Positions 7,275 through 15,558 of a stretch of 45,544 bases of DNA are shown piece by piece. The notes beneath the pieces were generated by a model, which was given only the letters and a program-made list of their open reading frames with translations, was not told where the DNA came from and ran no database searches. The position numbers and the translations under genes were made by a program. The stretch is from contig NZ_LIQZ01000148.1 of assembly GCF_001418655.1 (NCBI RefSeq), forward strand, positions 1 through 45,544. The letters run 5' to 3'. The stretch comes from Streptomyces phaeochromogenes (GTDB lineage: Bacteria; Actinomycetota; Actinomycetes; Streptomycetales; Streptomycetaceae). Each line of letters opens with the position of its first letter. Within the stretch, counting starts at the first letter, position 1.

Positions 7275-8807
7275 TCAGCTGTCGCCCTCGCGCTGGCCCA
7301 GGGTGACTTCGGCGGTCTGCTGCTTGCCGTCGCGGGTGTAGGTGAGTTTGACGGTGTCGCCGGGCTGGTGGGTCCAGATCTCGCCGATGAGGGTGGGGCC
7401 GCTGTCGATCACCCGGTCGTCGAGCTTGGTGATGACGTCGCCGGGCTTGAGGCCGGCCTTGGCGGCGGGGCCGTTCGGCGTGACCGCGTCCGAACCGCTG
7501 GCGCCCTGCTCGGTGATCTTCGCGCCCGTGCCCTCCTCCAGGGAGACCGAGGCGCCGATCACCGGGTAGACGGGCTTGCCGGTCTTGATCAGCTGCTGGG
7601 CGACGGTCTTCGCCTGGTTGATCGGGATCGCGAAGCCCAGGCCGATGGAACCGGACTGGCTCGTGCCGCCCAGGCCGCCGCCGCTGGAGGACTGGATGGC
7701 GGAGTTGATGCCGATGACCGCGCCGTTCGCGTCCAGCAGCGGGCCGCCGGAGTTGCCCGGGTTGATCGAGGCGTCGGTCTGCAGGGCGCTCATGTACGAG
7801 GCCTTGCTCTGGGCGCTGCCGTCGCTGGAGGCCACCGGGCGGTTCTTGGCGCTGATGATGCCCGTGGTCACCGTGTTCGACAGGCCGAAGGGCGCGCCGA
7901 TCGCGATCGTCGAGTCGCCGACGGCGATCTTGTCGGAGTTGCCGAGGTGCAACGGCTTGAGGTCGCTCGGTGCGTTCTTGAGCTTGATGACCGCGACGTC
8001 GTAGCCCTGGGCGTGGCCCACCACCTCGGCGTCGTACTTCTTGCCGTTCGAGAAGGTCGCCGAGAGCTTGCCGCTGTCGACCGCCTCCGCCACCACGTGG
8101 TTGTTGGTGAGGATGTGGCCCTGGGTGTCGAAGACGAAGCCGGTGCCCGTGCCGCCCTCGCCGTTGCTCCCCTCGGCCTCGATGGTGACCGTGCTCGGCA
8201 GCGCCGTGGCGGCCACGTTCGCGACCGTGCCCGGGTCACGTTTGAGGTCTCCGCCGCTCTCGGAGGCGGCAACTGTCGTGGAGCCCGTGGAGTCGTCGTT
8301 CCGGTCGGCGGCCCAGTAGCCGATGCCACCACCCACGCCGCCCGCGACCAGCGCGGCCACCAGGACCGCGGCGACCAGACCGCCGCGCCCGCCGGACTTG
8401 GGCTTGGGCGCGGGCTGTTGGTACGAGGAGCCCCAGGTGTCCCCCGAGCCGCCCTCGCCGCCGCTCGCGTACGAGGGTGTGGCCGGCGGCGGAGGCGGCC
8501 AGGCACCCGCTTCCGGTGCCGGGCCCGCGGCCTCGGGCGCCCCGGAGGGGACCGGGGGCAACGCGGCTGTCGGCGCACCTTCTTGGGAAACGCCCGAATC
8601 CTGGGAGTAGGCCGACTCCTGGGAGTACGCCGGACCCTGGGACGGAGCCGTGCCCTGATGGGGGTCCACGCCCTGATGGGGGTCCACAGGGTCCGTTGCC
8701 GGCGACACCCCCCGCTCCGGCGGCACGGAAGCAGCAGGAGTGTCCACCGGCACGGGAGGTGCAGACGGGGCCGGGGGTACCGCAGTGCCCTCGTTCTCGG
8801 TGCTCAC
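7275..8807 (-). CDS. HtrA/DegP-type membrane-anchored serine protease with PDZ domain
   Basis: This 510-residue protein starts at GTG 8807 with GAGAGGAAG upstream. Residues ~1-130 are a Pro/Ser/Gln-rich cytoplasmic region with short repeats (DPHQG twice, AYSQE/AYSQD). A transmembrane segment follows (GLVAAVLVAALVAGGVGGG). Then comes an extracellular trypsin-like domain with His in TNNHVV, Asp in GYDVAVIKL and Ser in NPGNSGGPLL. The last ~100 residues form a PDZ domain (GPAAKAGLKPGDVITKLD). The family degrades misfolded cell-envelope proteins under stress. The arrangement with a long disordered N-terminus is usual for streptomycete HtrA. It is a single-gene unit, divergent from the phosphodiesterase gene. 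Confidence 0.93.
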   Translation of the reverse strand: MSTENEGTAVPPAPSAPPVPVDTPAASVPPERGVSPATDPVDPHQGVDPHQGTAPSQGPAYSQESAYSQDSGVSQEGAPTAALPPVPSGAPEAAGPAPEAGAWPPPPPATPSYASGGEGGSGDTWGSSYQQPAPKPKSGGRGGLVAAVLVAALVAGGVGGGIGYWAADRNDDSTGSTTVAASESGGDLKRDPGTVANVAATALPSTVTIEAEGSNGEGGTGTGFVFDTQGHILTNNHVVAEAVDSGKLSATFSNGKKYDAEVVGHAQGYDVAVIKLKNAPSDLKPLHLGNSDKIAVGDSTIAIGAPFGLSNTVTTGIISAKNRPVASSDGSAQSKASYMSALQTDASINPGNSGGPLLDANGAVIGINSAIQSSSGGGLGGTSQSGSIGLGFAIPINQAKTVAQQLIKTGKPVYPVIGASVSLEEGTGAKITEQGASGSDAVTPNGPAAKAGLKPGDVITKLDDRVIDSGPTLIGEIWTHQPGDTVKLTYTRDGKQQTAEVTLGQREGDS

Positions 8808-9086
8808 AGCTCTTCCTCTCGATCCACGGCTGTTCAGTCAGGTCGCACTCGGTCACGATCACTCACGTGTGTTCATGACTCCACCCGCGAGCGTTCAGGA
8901 ACCGGCGCGATTCAGCTGTGCATGTGCTTTTGTATGCCGTCAGCTTTTCCCATGGGCCGTCAGGGCACCATAAGCGGTGCCTGTGACTCCGGGATCTTCA
9001 TTTATATCGGACAGGTCTGACAAAACCATCGCATGCACCACACCATCGACGTCACGCCTACCCACTCGCGATGGCACCATGACGCG

Positions 9087-9899
9087 GTGACCCACGCACG
9101 ACAGCACCTGAACCAGGTCGTCGCCCACCGCGGGGCCTCCGAAGAGGCCCCGGAGCACACCCTGGCCGCGTACGAGAAGGCGATCGAGGACGGGGCGGAC
9201 GCCCTGGAGTGCGATGTACGGCTGACCGCGGACGGACATCTCGTCTGCGTCCACGACCGCCGCGTCAACCGCACCTCCAACGGCCGCGGCGCCGTCTCCG
9301 CCCTGGAGCTCGCCGACCTCGCCACCCTGGACTTCGGCTCCTGGAAGAACCGCGACGAGGCGCCCGACTGGGAACAGCAACGGCCCCCGTCCTGGGAGCA
9401 GCAGTCCGTGCTCACCCTGGAGCGGCTGCTCGAACTCGTCGCCGACGCCGGCCGCCCCGTACAGCTCGCCATCGAGACGAAGCACCCCACGCGCTGGGCG
9501 GGCCAGGTCGAGGAGCGCCTGCTCGTACTCCTGAAGCGCTTCGGCCTGGACGCTCCGCCCTCGGCCGCCGAGTCGCCCGTTCGCGTCATGAGTTTCTCGG
9601 CGCGCTCGCTGCACCGCGTCCGTGCCGCGTCCCCGACCCTGCCGACGGTCTATCTCATGCAGTTCGTCTCGCCCCGCCTGCGCGACGGACGGCTGCCCGC
9701 GGGGGTGCGGATCGCGGGTCCCTCGATGCGCATCGTCCGCAATCACCCGGCGTACATCGAGCGCCTGAAGCGTGCCGGACATCACGTTCACGTATGGACG
9801 GTGAACGAGCCCGAGGATGTCGATCTCTGTGTCGAGCTGGGCGTCGACGCCATCATCACCAACCGCCCGCGCGCGGTGCTCCACCAACTGGGCCGCTGA
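9087..9899 (+). CDS. Glycerophosphodiester phosphodiesterase (GDPD/UgpQ type)
   Basis: This protein has 270 residues from GTG 9087; an in-frame ATG at 9033 adds 18 residues of little homologous character and is the alternative. The TIM-barrel GDPD motifs are clear: catalytic HRGASEEAPEHT, metal and acid residues in ALECDVRLTADGHLVCVHD, and C-terminal VWTVNEPED. It cleaves glycerophosphodiesters to glycerol-3-phosphate and an alcohol. I see no signal peptide, so it should act in the cytoplasm on phospholipid breakdown products. Neither start has a strong ribosome site. It stands alone, divergent from the HtrA gene. Confidence 0.9.
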   Translation: MTHARQHLNQVVAHRGASEEAPEHTLAAYEKAIEDGADALECDVRLTADGHLVCVHDRRVNRTSNGRGAVSALELADLATLDFGSWKNRDEAPDWEQQRPPSWEQQSVLTLERLLELVADAGRPVQLAIETKHPTRWAGQVEERLLVLLKRFGLDAPPSAAESPVRVMSFSARSLHRVRAASPTLPTVYLMQFVSPRLRDGRLPAGVRIAGPSMRIVRNHPAYIERLKRAGHHVHVWTVNEPEDVDLCVELGVDAIITNRPRAVLHQLGR

Positions 9900-10106
9900 C
9901 CTGGGGCCCTTCGGAGTCCCCCGCGCGGCTACCCCCGACCCTCGGCCATACCGTCGAATTCAGGCCACACGATTACAGGGAGTGCTCCGGCGCGTTCGGT
10001 CCGTATTCGATCGTTACGAGTGCGTCACTGCACGTGCATTGGCCGGTTTCCGGTCCAGTCCAGAGGGGCATTCACACCGTGGCGTGGGGCAAAGGAGGTC
10101 TCGGGG

Positions 10107-10649
10107 GTGGCGTTGGTGGTGGCACAGGAGGTGCCCACGTCGTCGAGCATGGCCGTACCCCATGGCCCTGCGGGCGTGGGGGAAGCAAGGCACCGGATGC
10201 GGGCTCAGCTGCGTACCGGCGGTGTGGCGGAAACGGTCATCGACGATGCCGTATTGATCCTTTCCGAACTATTGAGCAACGCCTGCCGACACGGCAGGCC
10301 GTTGGGTGACGCCCTGGCAGGGGACGGCGACGTCCGGTGCGCGTGGCGCGTCGAACCGACCGGCAGGCTCACCGTGGAGGTGACGGACGGCGGCGGTCCG
10401 ACCCGTCCGGTTCCGGCCACGCCCTCGGTCACCGCACGCGGCGGTCGCGGGCTGAACATCATCACGGCGCTGGCCGACGACTGGGGCGTCCGGGACGACG
10501 CCCGCGGTGAGGTCACGGTGTGGGTGGTCGTGCACAAGGACGCACACGCGGGACATCGCCGCGACGACTTCGCCGCGCGCGTCACGGCCCCGTCGGTGTC
10601 CGCGATACCCGACCTCGGCTTCGGGAACGCTTTCGACAGCCTGGACTGA
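10107..10649 (+). CDS. ATP-binding protein, anti-sigma factor kinase type (HATPase_c_2)
   Basis: This 180-residue protein starts at GTG 10107, chosen because AAAGGAGG lies nine bases upstream; longer frames lack a site. It has the GHKL ATPase boxes of RsbW/SpoIIAB-like proteins: N box ELLSNACRHG, G1 box VTDGGGPTRP and G2 box GRGLNIITALADDWG. Such proteins bind sigma factors or anti-anti-sigma factors in partner switching. No sigma or anti-anti-sigma gene is adjacent, so the partner is unknown. The N-terminal ~30 residues and the last ~35 residues lie outside the ATPase core. Confidence 0.85.
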   Translation: MALVVAQEVPTSSSMAVPHGPAGVGEARHRMRAQLRTGGVAETVIDDAVLILSELLSNACRHGRPLGDALAGDGDVRCAWRVEPTGRLTVEVTDGGGPTRPVPATPSVTARGGRGLNIITALADDWGVRDDARGEVTVWVVVHKDAHAGHRRDDFAARVTAPSVSAIPDLGFGNAFDSLD

Positions 10650-10790
10650 GAACGACCTGATCCGAGGACGCCCCCGGTCGGCGGACGAGGAGACGACTCC
10701 GGGGACGACCTGCCCCGAAGCAACCCGAAGCAGACGGAAGCACTTGTTCAAGGACGAACCGAATCACCGCTTCCGGGACGACTCGGCACG

Positions 10791-10799
10791 TTGTCCACA
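10791..10799. promoter_or_regulatory. Single perfect DnaA box
   Basis: TTGTCCACA matches the Streptomyces DnaA box consensus exactly. It is isolated in the gap before the DUF5926 gene. A single copy alone is weak evidence of function, but three other intergenic sites in this window also carry DnaA boxes. Confidence 0.45.
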
Positions 10800-10874
10800 G
10801 GGTCCCGTGGCTCCCCGTACGAGCGGCTAGGCTCGCGCCCGTACGAGTCGAGCCGTAACCGGGAGACATCCACG

Positions 10875-11840
10875 ATGGCCAAGAAGCGACCCCAGACGAA
10901 GGCCAAGCAGCCTCAGCTGACGGATGGAGAGATCCCGGTCGTCGGGGCACGCGAGCCCTGCCCATGCAACAGCGGCCGCCGTTACAAGGCCTGTCACGGA
11001 CGGGCCGCCGCGCACGCTGTGACCGAGCTGGTGCACCGCCCCTTCGAAGCGCTGGCGGGCGAGGCCGACTGGGTCGCGCTGCGCGAGCTGGTGCCCGCGG
11101 CCACCGTCGAGCTGCATCTGAAGGAGGCGCTCCCGGAGGGCGTCCCGTCGGTCACGCTCGCGACGGTGCTGCCGATGGCGTGGCCGGCGCTGCGCCGCGA
11201 GGACGGCTCGGTCCTGATCGGCCTGCAGAACGACACGGCGTCCGGTGACATCAGCCGCGACCTGGCCGACACGCTCGGGCGCGCGCTCACCGCGGAGCCC
11301 GGCACTCCGGTCCAGGGCCGTCGCGCCCCGGCCGACGGACCGCGGCTGCAGGACCTCCTCGACCCCGAAGGCGCGTTCGAGCCAGTTGTGCACCCTGGGT
11401 TCGAATTCTGGGTTCCGGACGCGCAGAACGCGACCACGGAGGTGACCGCCTCCCTGGAGCGGGCCAACGCCGCCGCCATCCCGACCGTGAAGCTCTCGGG
11501 TGTCGACGCCGCGTACTGGTGCGAGACGCCCGACAAGAACCACCTGCGCTGGGTCATGCCGCACCCGGAGGAGCAGCTTCTGGACGCACTCGCCCGGCTG
11601 CACGCCGCTGGCCGGTCGAGCCTCGGCGACGGCACCCGTCTCGTGGGCTCCTTCCGTGCCCACGGCCTCACGGTGCCGGTCTGGGACCTGCCGACCGGCG
11701 TCACGGCGGAGGATGTCGAGAAGCCGGCCGCCGAGTTCGCCGAGCGGCTCGCCGGCGCGCTGGCCTCGGACGCACCGCTCACCCCGGACGAGCGCCGGGC
11801 GCGCGGCGGCCTCACCAACCGGCAGGTCACGCTCAGCTGA
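10875..11840 (+). CDS. DUF5926 family protein with N-terminal SEC-C zinc motif
   Basis: This 321-residue protein starts at ATG 10875. A basic N-terminus (AKKRPQTKAKQ) is followed by a SEC-C zinc-binding motif, PCPCNSGRRYKACHG (C-x-C-x8-C-H). The rest is an uncharacterised domain conserved in actinomycetes (my recollection is DUF5926). SEC-C motifs mediate contacts with ribosomes or SecB-like chaperones in other proteins, so a role linked to translation or secretion is possible but unproven. It is a monocistronic unit with hairpins downstream. Confidence 0.8.
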   Translation: MAKKRPQTKAKQPQLTDGEIPVVGAREPCPCNSGRRYKACHGRAAAHAVTELVHRPFEALAGEADWVALRELVPAATVELHLKEALPEGVPSVTLATVLPMAWPALRREDGSVLIGLQNDTASGDISRDLADTLGRALTAEPGTPVQGRRAPADGPRLQDLLDPEGAFEPVVHPGFEFWVPDAQNATTEVTASLERANAAAIPTVKLSGVDAAYWCETPDKNHLRWVMPHPEEQLLDALARLHAAGRSSLGDGTRLVGSFRAHGLTVPVWDLPTGVTAEDVEKPAAEFAERLAGALASDAPLTPDERRARGGLTNRQVTLS

Positions 11841-11910
11841 GGCACAGCCGACACCCAGGTGGGACTGCCCGACCGGTCAGTCGGCCGACAGGGCCGTGGA
11901 CCGGGTGACT

Positions 11911-11937
11911 CCTGTCACAACTCCCCGTTGTGGCAGG
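11911..11937 (+). terminator. Hairpin after DUF5926 gene
   Basis: An 11-bp stem with one T-G wobble (11911-11921 with 11927-11937) and a TCCCC loop lies 70 bases after the stop. No T-run follows, so termination is plausible but not assured. Confidence 0.45.
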
Positions 11938-11968
11938 GAAGTCGGTGTCCGAATAGCCGAGATCGAAT

Positions 11969-12047
11969 TTGCGAACCGCCGATCTCTTGTTACCGTTCCA
12001 TTAGCCCGGTTGCTGGTGCATCCCCCGTCGCCAGCAACCGGGTCTTT
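11969..12047 (+). promoter_or_regulatory. Promoter followed directly by an intrinsic terminator (short RNA or attenuator candidate)
   Basis: TTGCGA (11969-11974) and TACCGT (11991-11996) are spaced by 16 bases and resemble a sigma70-type promoter. Transcription would start near 12003. A hairpin begins at 12005 with 12-bp perfect arms (12005-12016 and 12031-12042), a 14-base loop and then TCTTTTC. No plus-strand gene follows. The product would be an RNA of about 45 nt. Alternatively the hairpin simply ends the convergent minus-strand gene at 12096 in both directions. Confidence 0.4.
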
Positions 12048-12095
12048 TCATTCCCGGATCCGGACCCCCTGCCGGCGGAAGCCTCAACGCGCGTT

Positions 12096-12743
12096 CTACG
12101 CAGGCGAGTTGCTCCCCGAGCGCAACAACAGCGGCCCCTCGGCCCCCTCCGCGAACTCCACCACCGCCGTGTACGCACCAGCGTCCCCCGCCGTGCGCTC
12201 CCGCGGTGTCTCGCACACCCCCGGCTCGTCGTCCGCGCCCACGGCGCAGTGCATCCGTACGGTGCGGCCGTCGGGCCCCATGAGGGTCAGCACGGACGTC
12301 AGATCGTCACCGGTCGCGTTGCGGTAGTACGTACGCGCCCAGGTGTCCCGCCCCTGGGTCAGCACGCAGGTCTGCGCCTCGATGCCGTCGGGAGAGGCGA
12401 GTTCGGGACCGCAGCGGGCGGCGGTGGCGAGGCCCAGGCCGAGCGTCAGGGGGCTCTCGGAGGGCGCGGAACGGGGTTCGGGCGCTTGTGGTGCGCCGGC
12501 GCGACCGGCGGCGGCAGCGGGCGCGTCGTCGGAGCCACGTGCGCCCGAGGCGCGTACGGAGTCGTCGGAGGCGCGTGAGCCGTCGTCGGAGGTCCGTGGG
12601 GTCGCGGAATCCATGTCACCCACAGGTCCCGCGGAGGCCACGGCCAGTGGCAGCGCGGCCATGAGCGCTACCGCGCCCGCCAGCGCGATCGGGCGGACTC
12701 TTCGAGGGCCTGGGGCTCGTCGTCCCCGGGAGTGACGCAGCAT
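12096..12743 (-). CDS. Secreted protein of unknown function
   Basis: This 215-residue protein starts at ATG 12743. An Arg-rich N-terminus (RGRRAPGPRRVRP) precedes a hydrophobic stretch (ALAGAVALMAALPLAVASA) that looks like a Sec signal peptide. Residues ~45-95 are Ser/Asp/Ala/Pro-rich and probably disordered. The C-terminal ~115 residues hold a compact domain with two to three Cys (ARCGPELAS, AQTCVLTQG, MHCAVGADDEPGVCETP) and WARTYYRNATGDDL. There is no Shine-Dalgarno; TATGTT lies ~9 bases before the ATG and could be the -10 of a leaderless transcript. I do not recognise a named family. Confidence 0.75.
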   Translation of the reverse strand: MLRHSRGRRAPGPRRVRPIALAGAVALMAALPLAVASAGPVGDMDSATPRTSDDGSRASDDSVRASGARGSDDAPAAAAGRAGAPQAPEPRSAPSESPLTLGLGLATAARCGPELASPDGIEAQTCVLTQGRDTWARTYYRNATGDDLTSVLTLMGPDGRTVRMHCAVGADDEPGVCETPRERTAGDAGAYTAVVEFAEGAEGPLLLRSGSNSPA

Positions 12744-12767
12744 GAAAGGAACATAACGAGCGAGGGC

Positions 12768-12791
12768 GGGCGCGCGGCTCGCCGCGCGCCC
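12768..12791 (-). terminator. Hairpin terminator after the degenerate Prim-Pol gene
   Basis: Perfect 11-bp GC arms (12768-12778 and 12781-12791) lie 8 bases past the stop at 12799 on the minus strand. It probably ends this transcript before the start of the next minus-strand gene at 12743. Confidence 0.6.
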
Positions 12792-12798
12792 GGTATCC

Positions 12799-13464
12799 CT
12801 ACAACTCGGGGGCGCTCACACCCGTACGGGTGAGGGCCTCCACCACGGCGTCCACGACCGCCTCGACATCGGGTACCCAGGGGGCGGCCGATCCGGGCAG
12901 CGGAGCCCGCTCCCAGCGCAGCTGGCCCTGGCCGGTCTCGGACGGGGGCAGCGCCACATAGCCGCCCTCGCCGTGGAAGCGCAGCGAGCCCGGAACGTGG
13001 TCCTGGGCGTAGAGCAACTCGCCCAGCTGTTCCAGGGAGTACGGCTTCACGAGCAGCGCCCAGCGCGTCGGGGACGCGATCACGGGGCCGAGGCGCATCC
13101 CCATGTGGTCGAGCGCGAGGAGCGCGCGGGACGCGGCGAGCGCCGGCAGGCTCACCGCGCAGGGTGCCTTGTCCCCGGTGGCCAGGATGATCGGCGCCGT
13201 AGGCCGGTTCGTCCACCACCAGCGCACCATCCGCTCATCGGTGGTGGCCGCGAGGAGGCCGGGGTCGAAGGGATGGGCACCGGGCACTGTGCATTCCGGG
13301 TCGGGGCACGCGCATCGGGCCCGCCCCTGCGGGTCCGCCGCCACTCCCGGGAGTACGGGCCACTGCCATGCGGTCGCGAAGGTCAGGGCCGCGCCGAGCA
13401 TCTCAGGCTGTCCGCCGTTTCGCTTGGACAGGAGCCTGCGTCGCTTTCCGAGGATCTCGCGCAT
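12799..13464 (-). CDS. Prim-Pol-fold protein lacking catalytic residues
   Basis: This 221-residue protein starts at ATG 13464 with GGAAAGGAA upstream. It aligns by eye with the intact Prim-Pol at 6108-6977 over the whole core: the early Cys cluster (CACPDPEC, residues 51-58), RWWWTNRPTAPIILATG, and LRFHGEGGYVALPPS. The catalytic GIDLD is AVSLP here (103-107), PSGGRHVWL is ASPTRWALL without the His, and the third acid (IDIRGAGGY) is Arg (LRFHGEGGY). It is therefore probably not a polymerase. It may keep nucleotide or DNA binding, or bind a partner. Automated annotation would likely still call it a primase/polymerase. It is transcribed divergently from the PP2C gene. Confidence 0.82.
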   Translation of the reverse strand: MREILGKRRRLLSKRNGGQPEMLGAALTFATAWQWPVLPGVAADPQGRARCACPDPECTVPGAHPFDPGLLAATTDERMVRWWWTNRPTAPIILATGDKAPCAVSLPALAASRALLALDHMGMRLGPVIASPTRWALLVKPYSLEQLGELLYAQDHVPGSLRFHGEGGYVALPPSETGQGQLRWERAPLPGSAAPWVPDVEAVVDAVVEALTRTGVSAPEL

Positions 13465-13936
13465 GAGCGCTCGTTCCTTTCCGTTGCACGCCTGGCAACA
13501 CCGAGGACCACATCACACCATGTGTCGATCACTTCACTGTGCGTACCTGCTGGCGCATCACACCCCCGTCAGAGACAAGGGGAACCCCTATGGGCCGAGC
13601 GTTGGGCTGCGTCCGCGTCCATACTGCGTCTGGCAAAAGCACGGGCATGGCGTGGGGTGGCGGCGCCTGGCGTTTGCCGTCGCGCGTATTTCTCGCCGCC
13701 TCCGCCACGGGAGGATGGGGCACGGTCGTCGATGGTTAAGACGCCCGGGTCCGTCGCCAGGTTCCGGGACGATCCCAACCACCCCTGGCCTTCACCGAGT
13801 ACGTACCCATCACGACCGCTGTGACGCTCCGTCGAACAAGGCCAGTCGACCTCAATACGCCGAGACTCGAGTCAGTTTTAAGCCAACTTTGCAATTCCGC
13901 AACGGTCCCACGGACACCAGGAATCCCGGCAGGACA
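13465..13936. other. 472-bp divergent intergenic region between Prim-Pol-like and PP2C genes
   Basis: This gap must hold promoters for both divergent genes. I see a relatively AT-rich segment at ~13870-13900 (TTTTAAGCC then TTGCAATTCCGCAA, a small 4-bp-arm inverted repeat) ahead of the PP2C gene. No open frame here has a convincing ribosome site and codon pattern, and I cannot name a sigma-factor class for the promoter. Confidence 0.4.
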
Positions 13937-15448
13937 ATGCTGGACATCCCCTCACGAGTGCGTGTACATGTGGAGACACTGCTAGCGGCGCAGAATGACA
14001 TGGGGGTTTGCGATGCTATTGAGCAATACGCACCGGTCGGAAAGCCGGACGCCATGAACGCCCCTCACCTCCCGAAAGTGGCCGGAATCGATTCAACGGT
14101 TCCATCGCCCACACACACTGTCGCGCCCGCGCCTGCCGCCCCGGGTGCCTCTTCGACCACTTCTCCCAACGCCCCCGGGGCCGTTCTCCAGGACAGACTC
14201 GCAGGTTGGGTCTCTGATCTCACCACTCTGCACGAACTGACCGAGCGCCTGGCGCGCACCGCCGCACTGCCGGACGCGCTGCAGGAGCTGCTGCGCGCCG
14301 GAGCCGCCCTCGTGGGCGCCCGGCGCGGTCTCGTGGTCCTGGAACCGGGTGACGGACTCGGCCCCGACACCACCATCGGCCTGGGTCTGGCCCGCGCCGA
14401 TCTCGGCCACATCGAGACCGTCCCGCGCAGCGCCATGTCGTACGGCAAGATCCTCGACGGTCTCCCCGGGGGCGAGGGCGAGATCGCCCAGCCCGACCTC
14501 CTCTCCGAGGACGGTCTCGACCCGCGCCACCGCGAGGTCGCCGCCCGCCTCGGCTACGCCGCGAGCTACGCGCTCCCCCTGTCCACGGAGGAGGCGGGCC
14601 GACTGGGCGCCGCCGTGTGGCTGTACGACGAGCCCGCCGAACCCGTCGAGCGCCAGCGGCACCTGGTGGGCCTGTACGCGCGCTACGCGGCCGAGCACCT
14701 GGCCCGGCTGGTGGAACTGGACCGCACGCGCGCGTGCATGACGACCATCTCCGAGGAACTGCTCCCCTCGCGGCTGCCCCGCGTCTCCGGAGTTCAGCTC
14801 GCCGCCCGGCACCGCACGGGGCCGCGCGGCGGCGGCGACTGGTACGACGCGCTGCCGCTGCCCGACGCCGCGCTCGGCCTCGCGGTCGGGTCCGTCACCG
14901 GTTCGGGACCCAGCGCGGTCGCCGCGATGGGCCGCCTGAGGGCCTCCCTGAGGGCGTACGCGGTGATGGAGGGCGAGGACCCGGTCGCCGTCCTGTCCGA
15001 CCTCGAACTGCTGCTGCGGCTGACCGAGCCCGCCCGTTCCGCCACCGCCCTGTTCGCGTACTGCGAGCCCGCGCTGCGCAAGATCACGCTCGCCGGGGCC
15101 GGGCACAGCCCGCCGCTGGTGATCGGCGAGCGGCGCACGGAGTACGTGGAGACGTCCCTGTCGGCGCCCCTGGGGATGCTCGCCTGCTGGGAGGCGCCGA
15201 GCGTGGAGTTCCAGGCCGAGCCCGGAGAGACGGTTCTGCTCTACACGGACGGGCTGCTGCACCGCACCGGCGACCCCATGGACCGTGCCTTCTCACGGCT
15301 GCACGCGGCAGCCGCGTCCGTGCCGAGGGCGCTGCGCACCGACCCGGGCGCGGTCGCCGACCACGTTCTGCGGAGTGTGCTGCCGGACGGACTCGACGTC
15401 GCCGACAGCGACGAGGACGTGGTGCTCCTGGCGGCACGCTTCGAGTGA
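13937..15448 (+). CDS. GAF / PP2C (SpoIIE-type) protein with a degenerate metal-binding motif
   Basis: This protein has 503 residues from ATG 13937 (GGCAGGACA upstream); the much longer open frame upstream lacks coding character. Residues ~1-85 are a Pro/Thr/Ala-rich leader, ~95-250 a GAF-like sensor domain and ~270-500 a SpoIIE/RsbU-type PP2C domain. GGGDWYD (298-304), LLYTDGLLHRTG and a final SDEDVVLLAARF are kept. The GDVxGHG motif is GSVTGSG (318-324), losing the metal-binding Asp and the His. It may be a weak or dead phosphatase acting as a regulator. The family controls anti-anti-sigma factors in partner switching. No such partner is adjacent. Confidence 0.88.
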   Translation: MLDIPSRVRVHVETLLAAQNDMGVCDAIEQYAPVGKPDAMNAPHLPKVAGIDSTVPSPTHTVAPAPAAPGASSTTSPNAPGAVLQDRLAGWVSDLTTLHELTERLARTAALPDALQELLRAGAALVGARRGLVVLEPGDGLGPDTTIGLGLARADLGHIETVPRSAMSYGKILDGLPGGEGEIAQPDLLSEDGLDPRHREVAARLGYAASYALPLSTEEAGRLGAAVWLYDEPAEPVERQRHLVGLYARYAAEHLARLVELDRTRACMTTISEELLPSRLPRVSGVQLAARHRTGPRGGGDWYDALPLPDAALGLAVGSVTGSGPSAVAAMGRLRASLRAYAVMEGEDPVAVLSDLELLLRLTEPARSATALFAYCEPALRKITLAGAGHSPPLVIGERRTEYVETSLSAPLGMLACWEAPSVEFQAEPGETVLLYTDGLLHRTGDPMDRAFSRLHAAAASVPRALRTDPGAVADHVLRSVLPDGLDVADSDEDVVLLAARFE

Positions 15449-15558
15449 GCGTCCCGCCCCTTCGGGCGAGCCCCTCGGGACAGGTCTTCCGGCCCTGGGC
15501 GTCCTTCCGTACGACCGTACGATGGAGGGCGTCCAGAGTCGTATCGAGGAGGCAGACC

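Noticed and set aside
13103..13936. N-terminal extension of the PP2C gene from 13103
   Set aside because: The extension is antisense to the Prim-Pol-like gene and has no domain. The ATG at 13937 has a ribosome site and begins the plausible protein.
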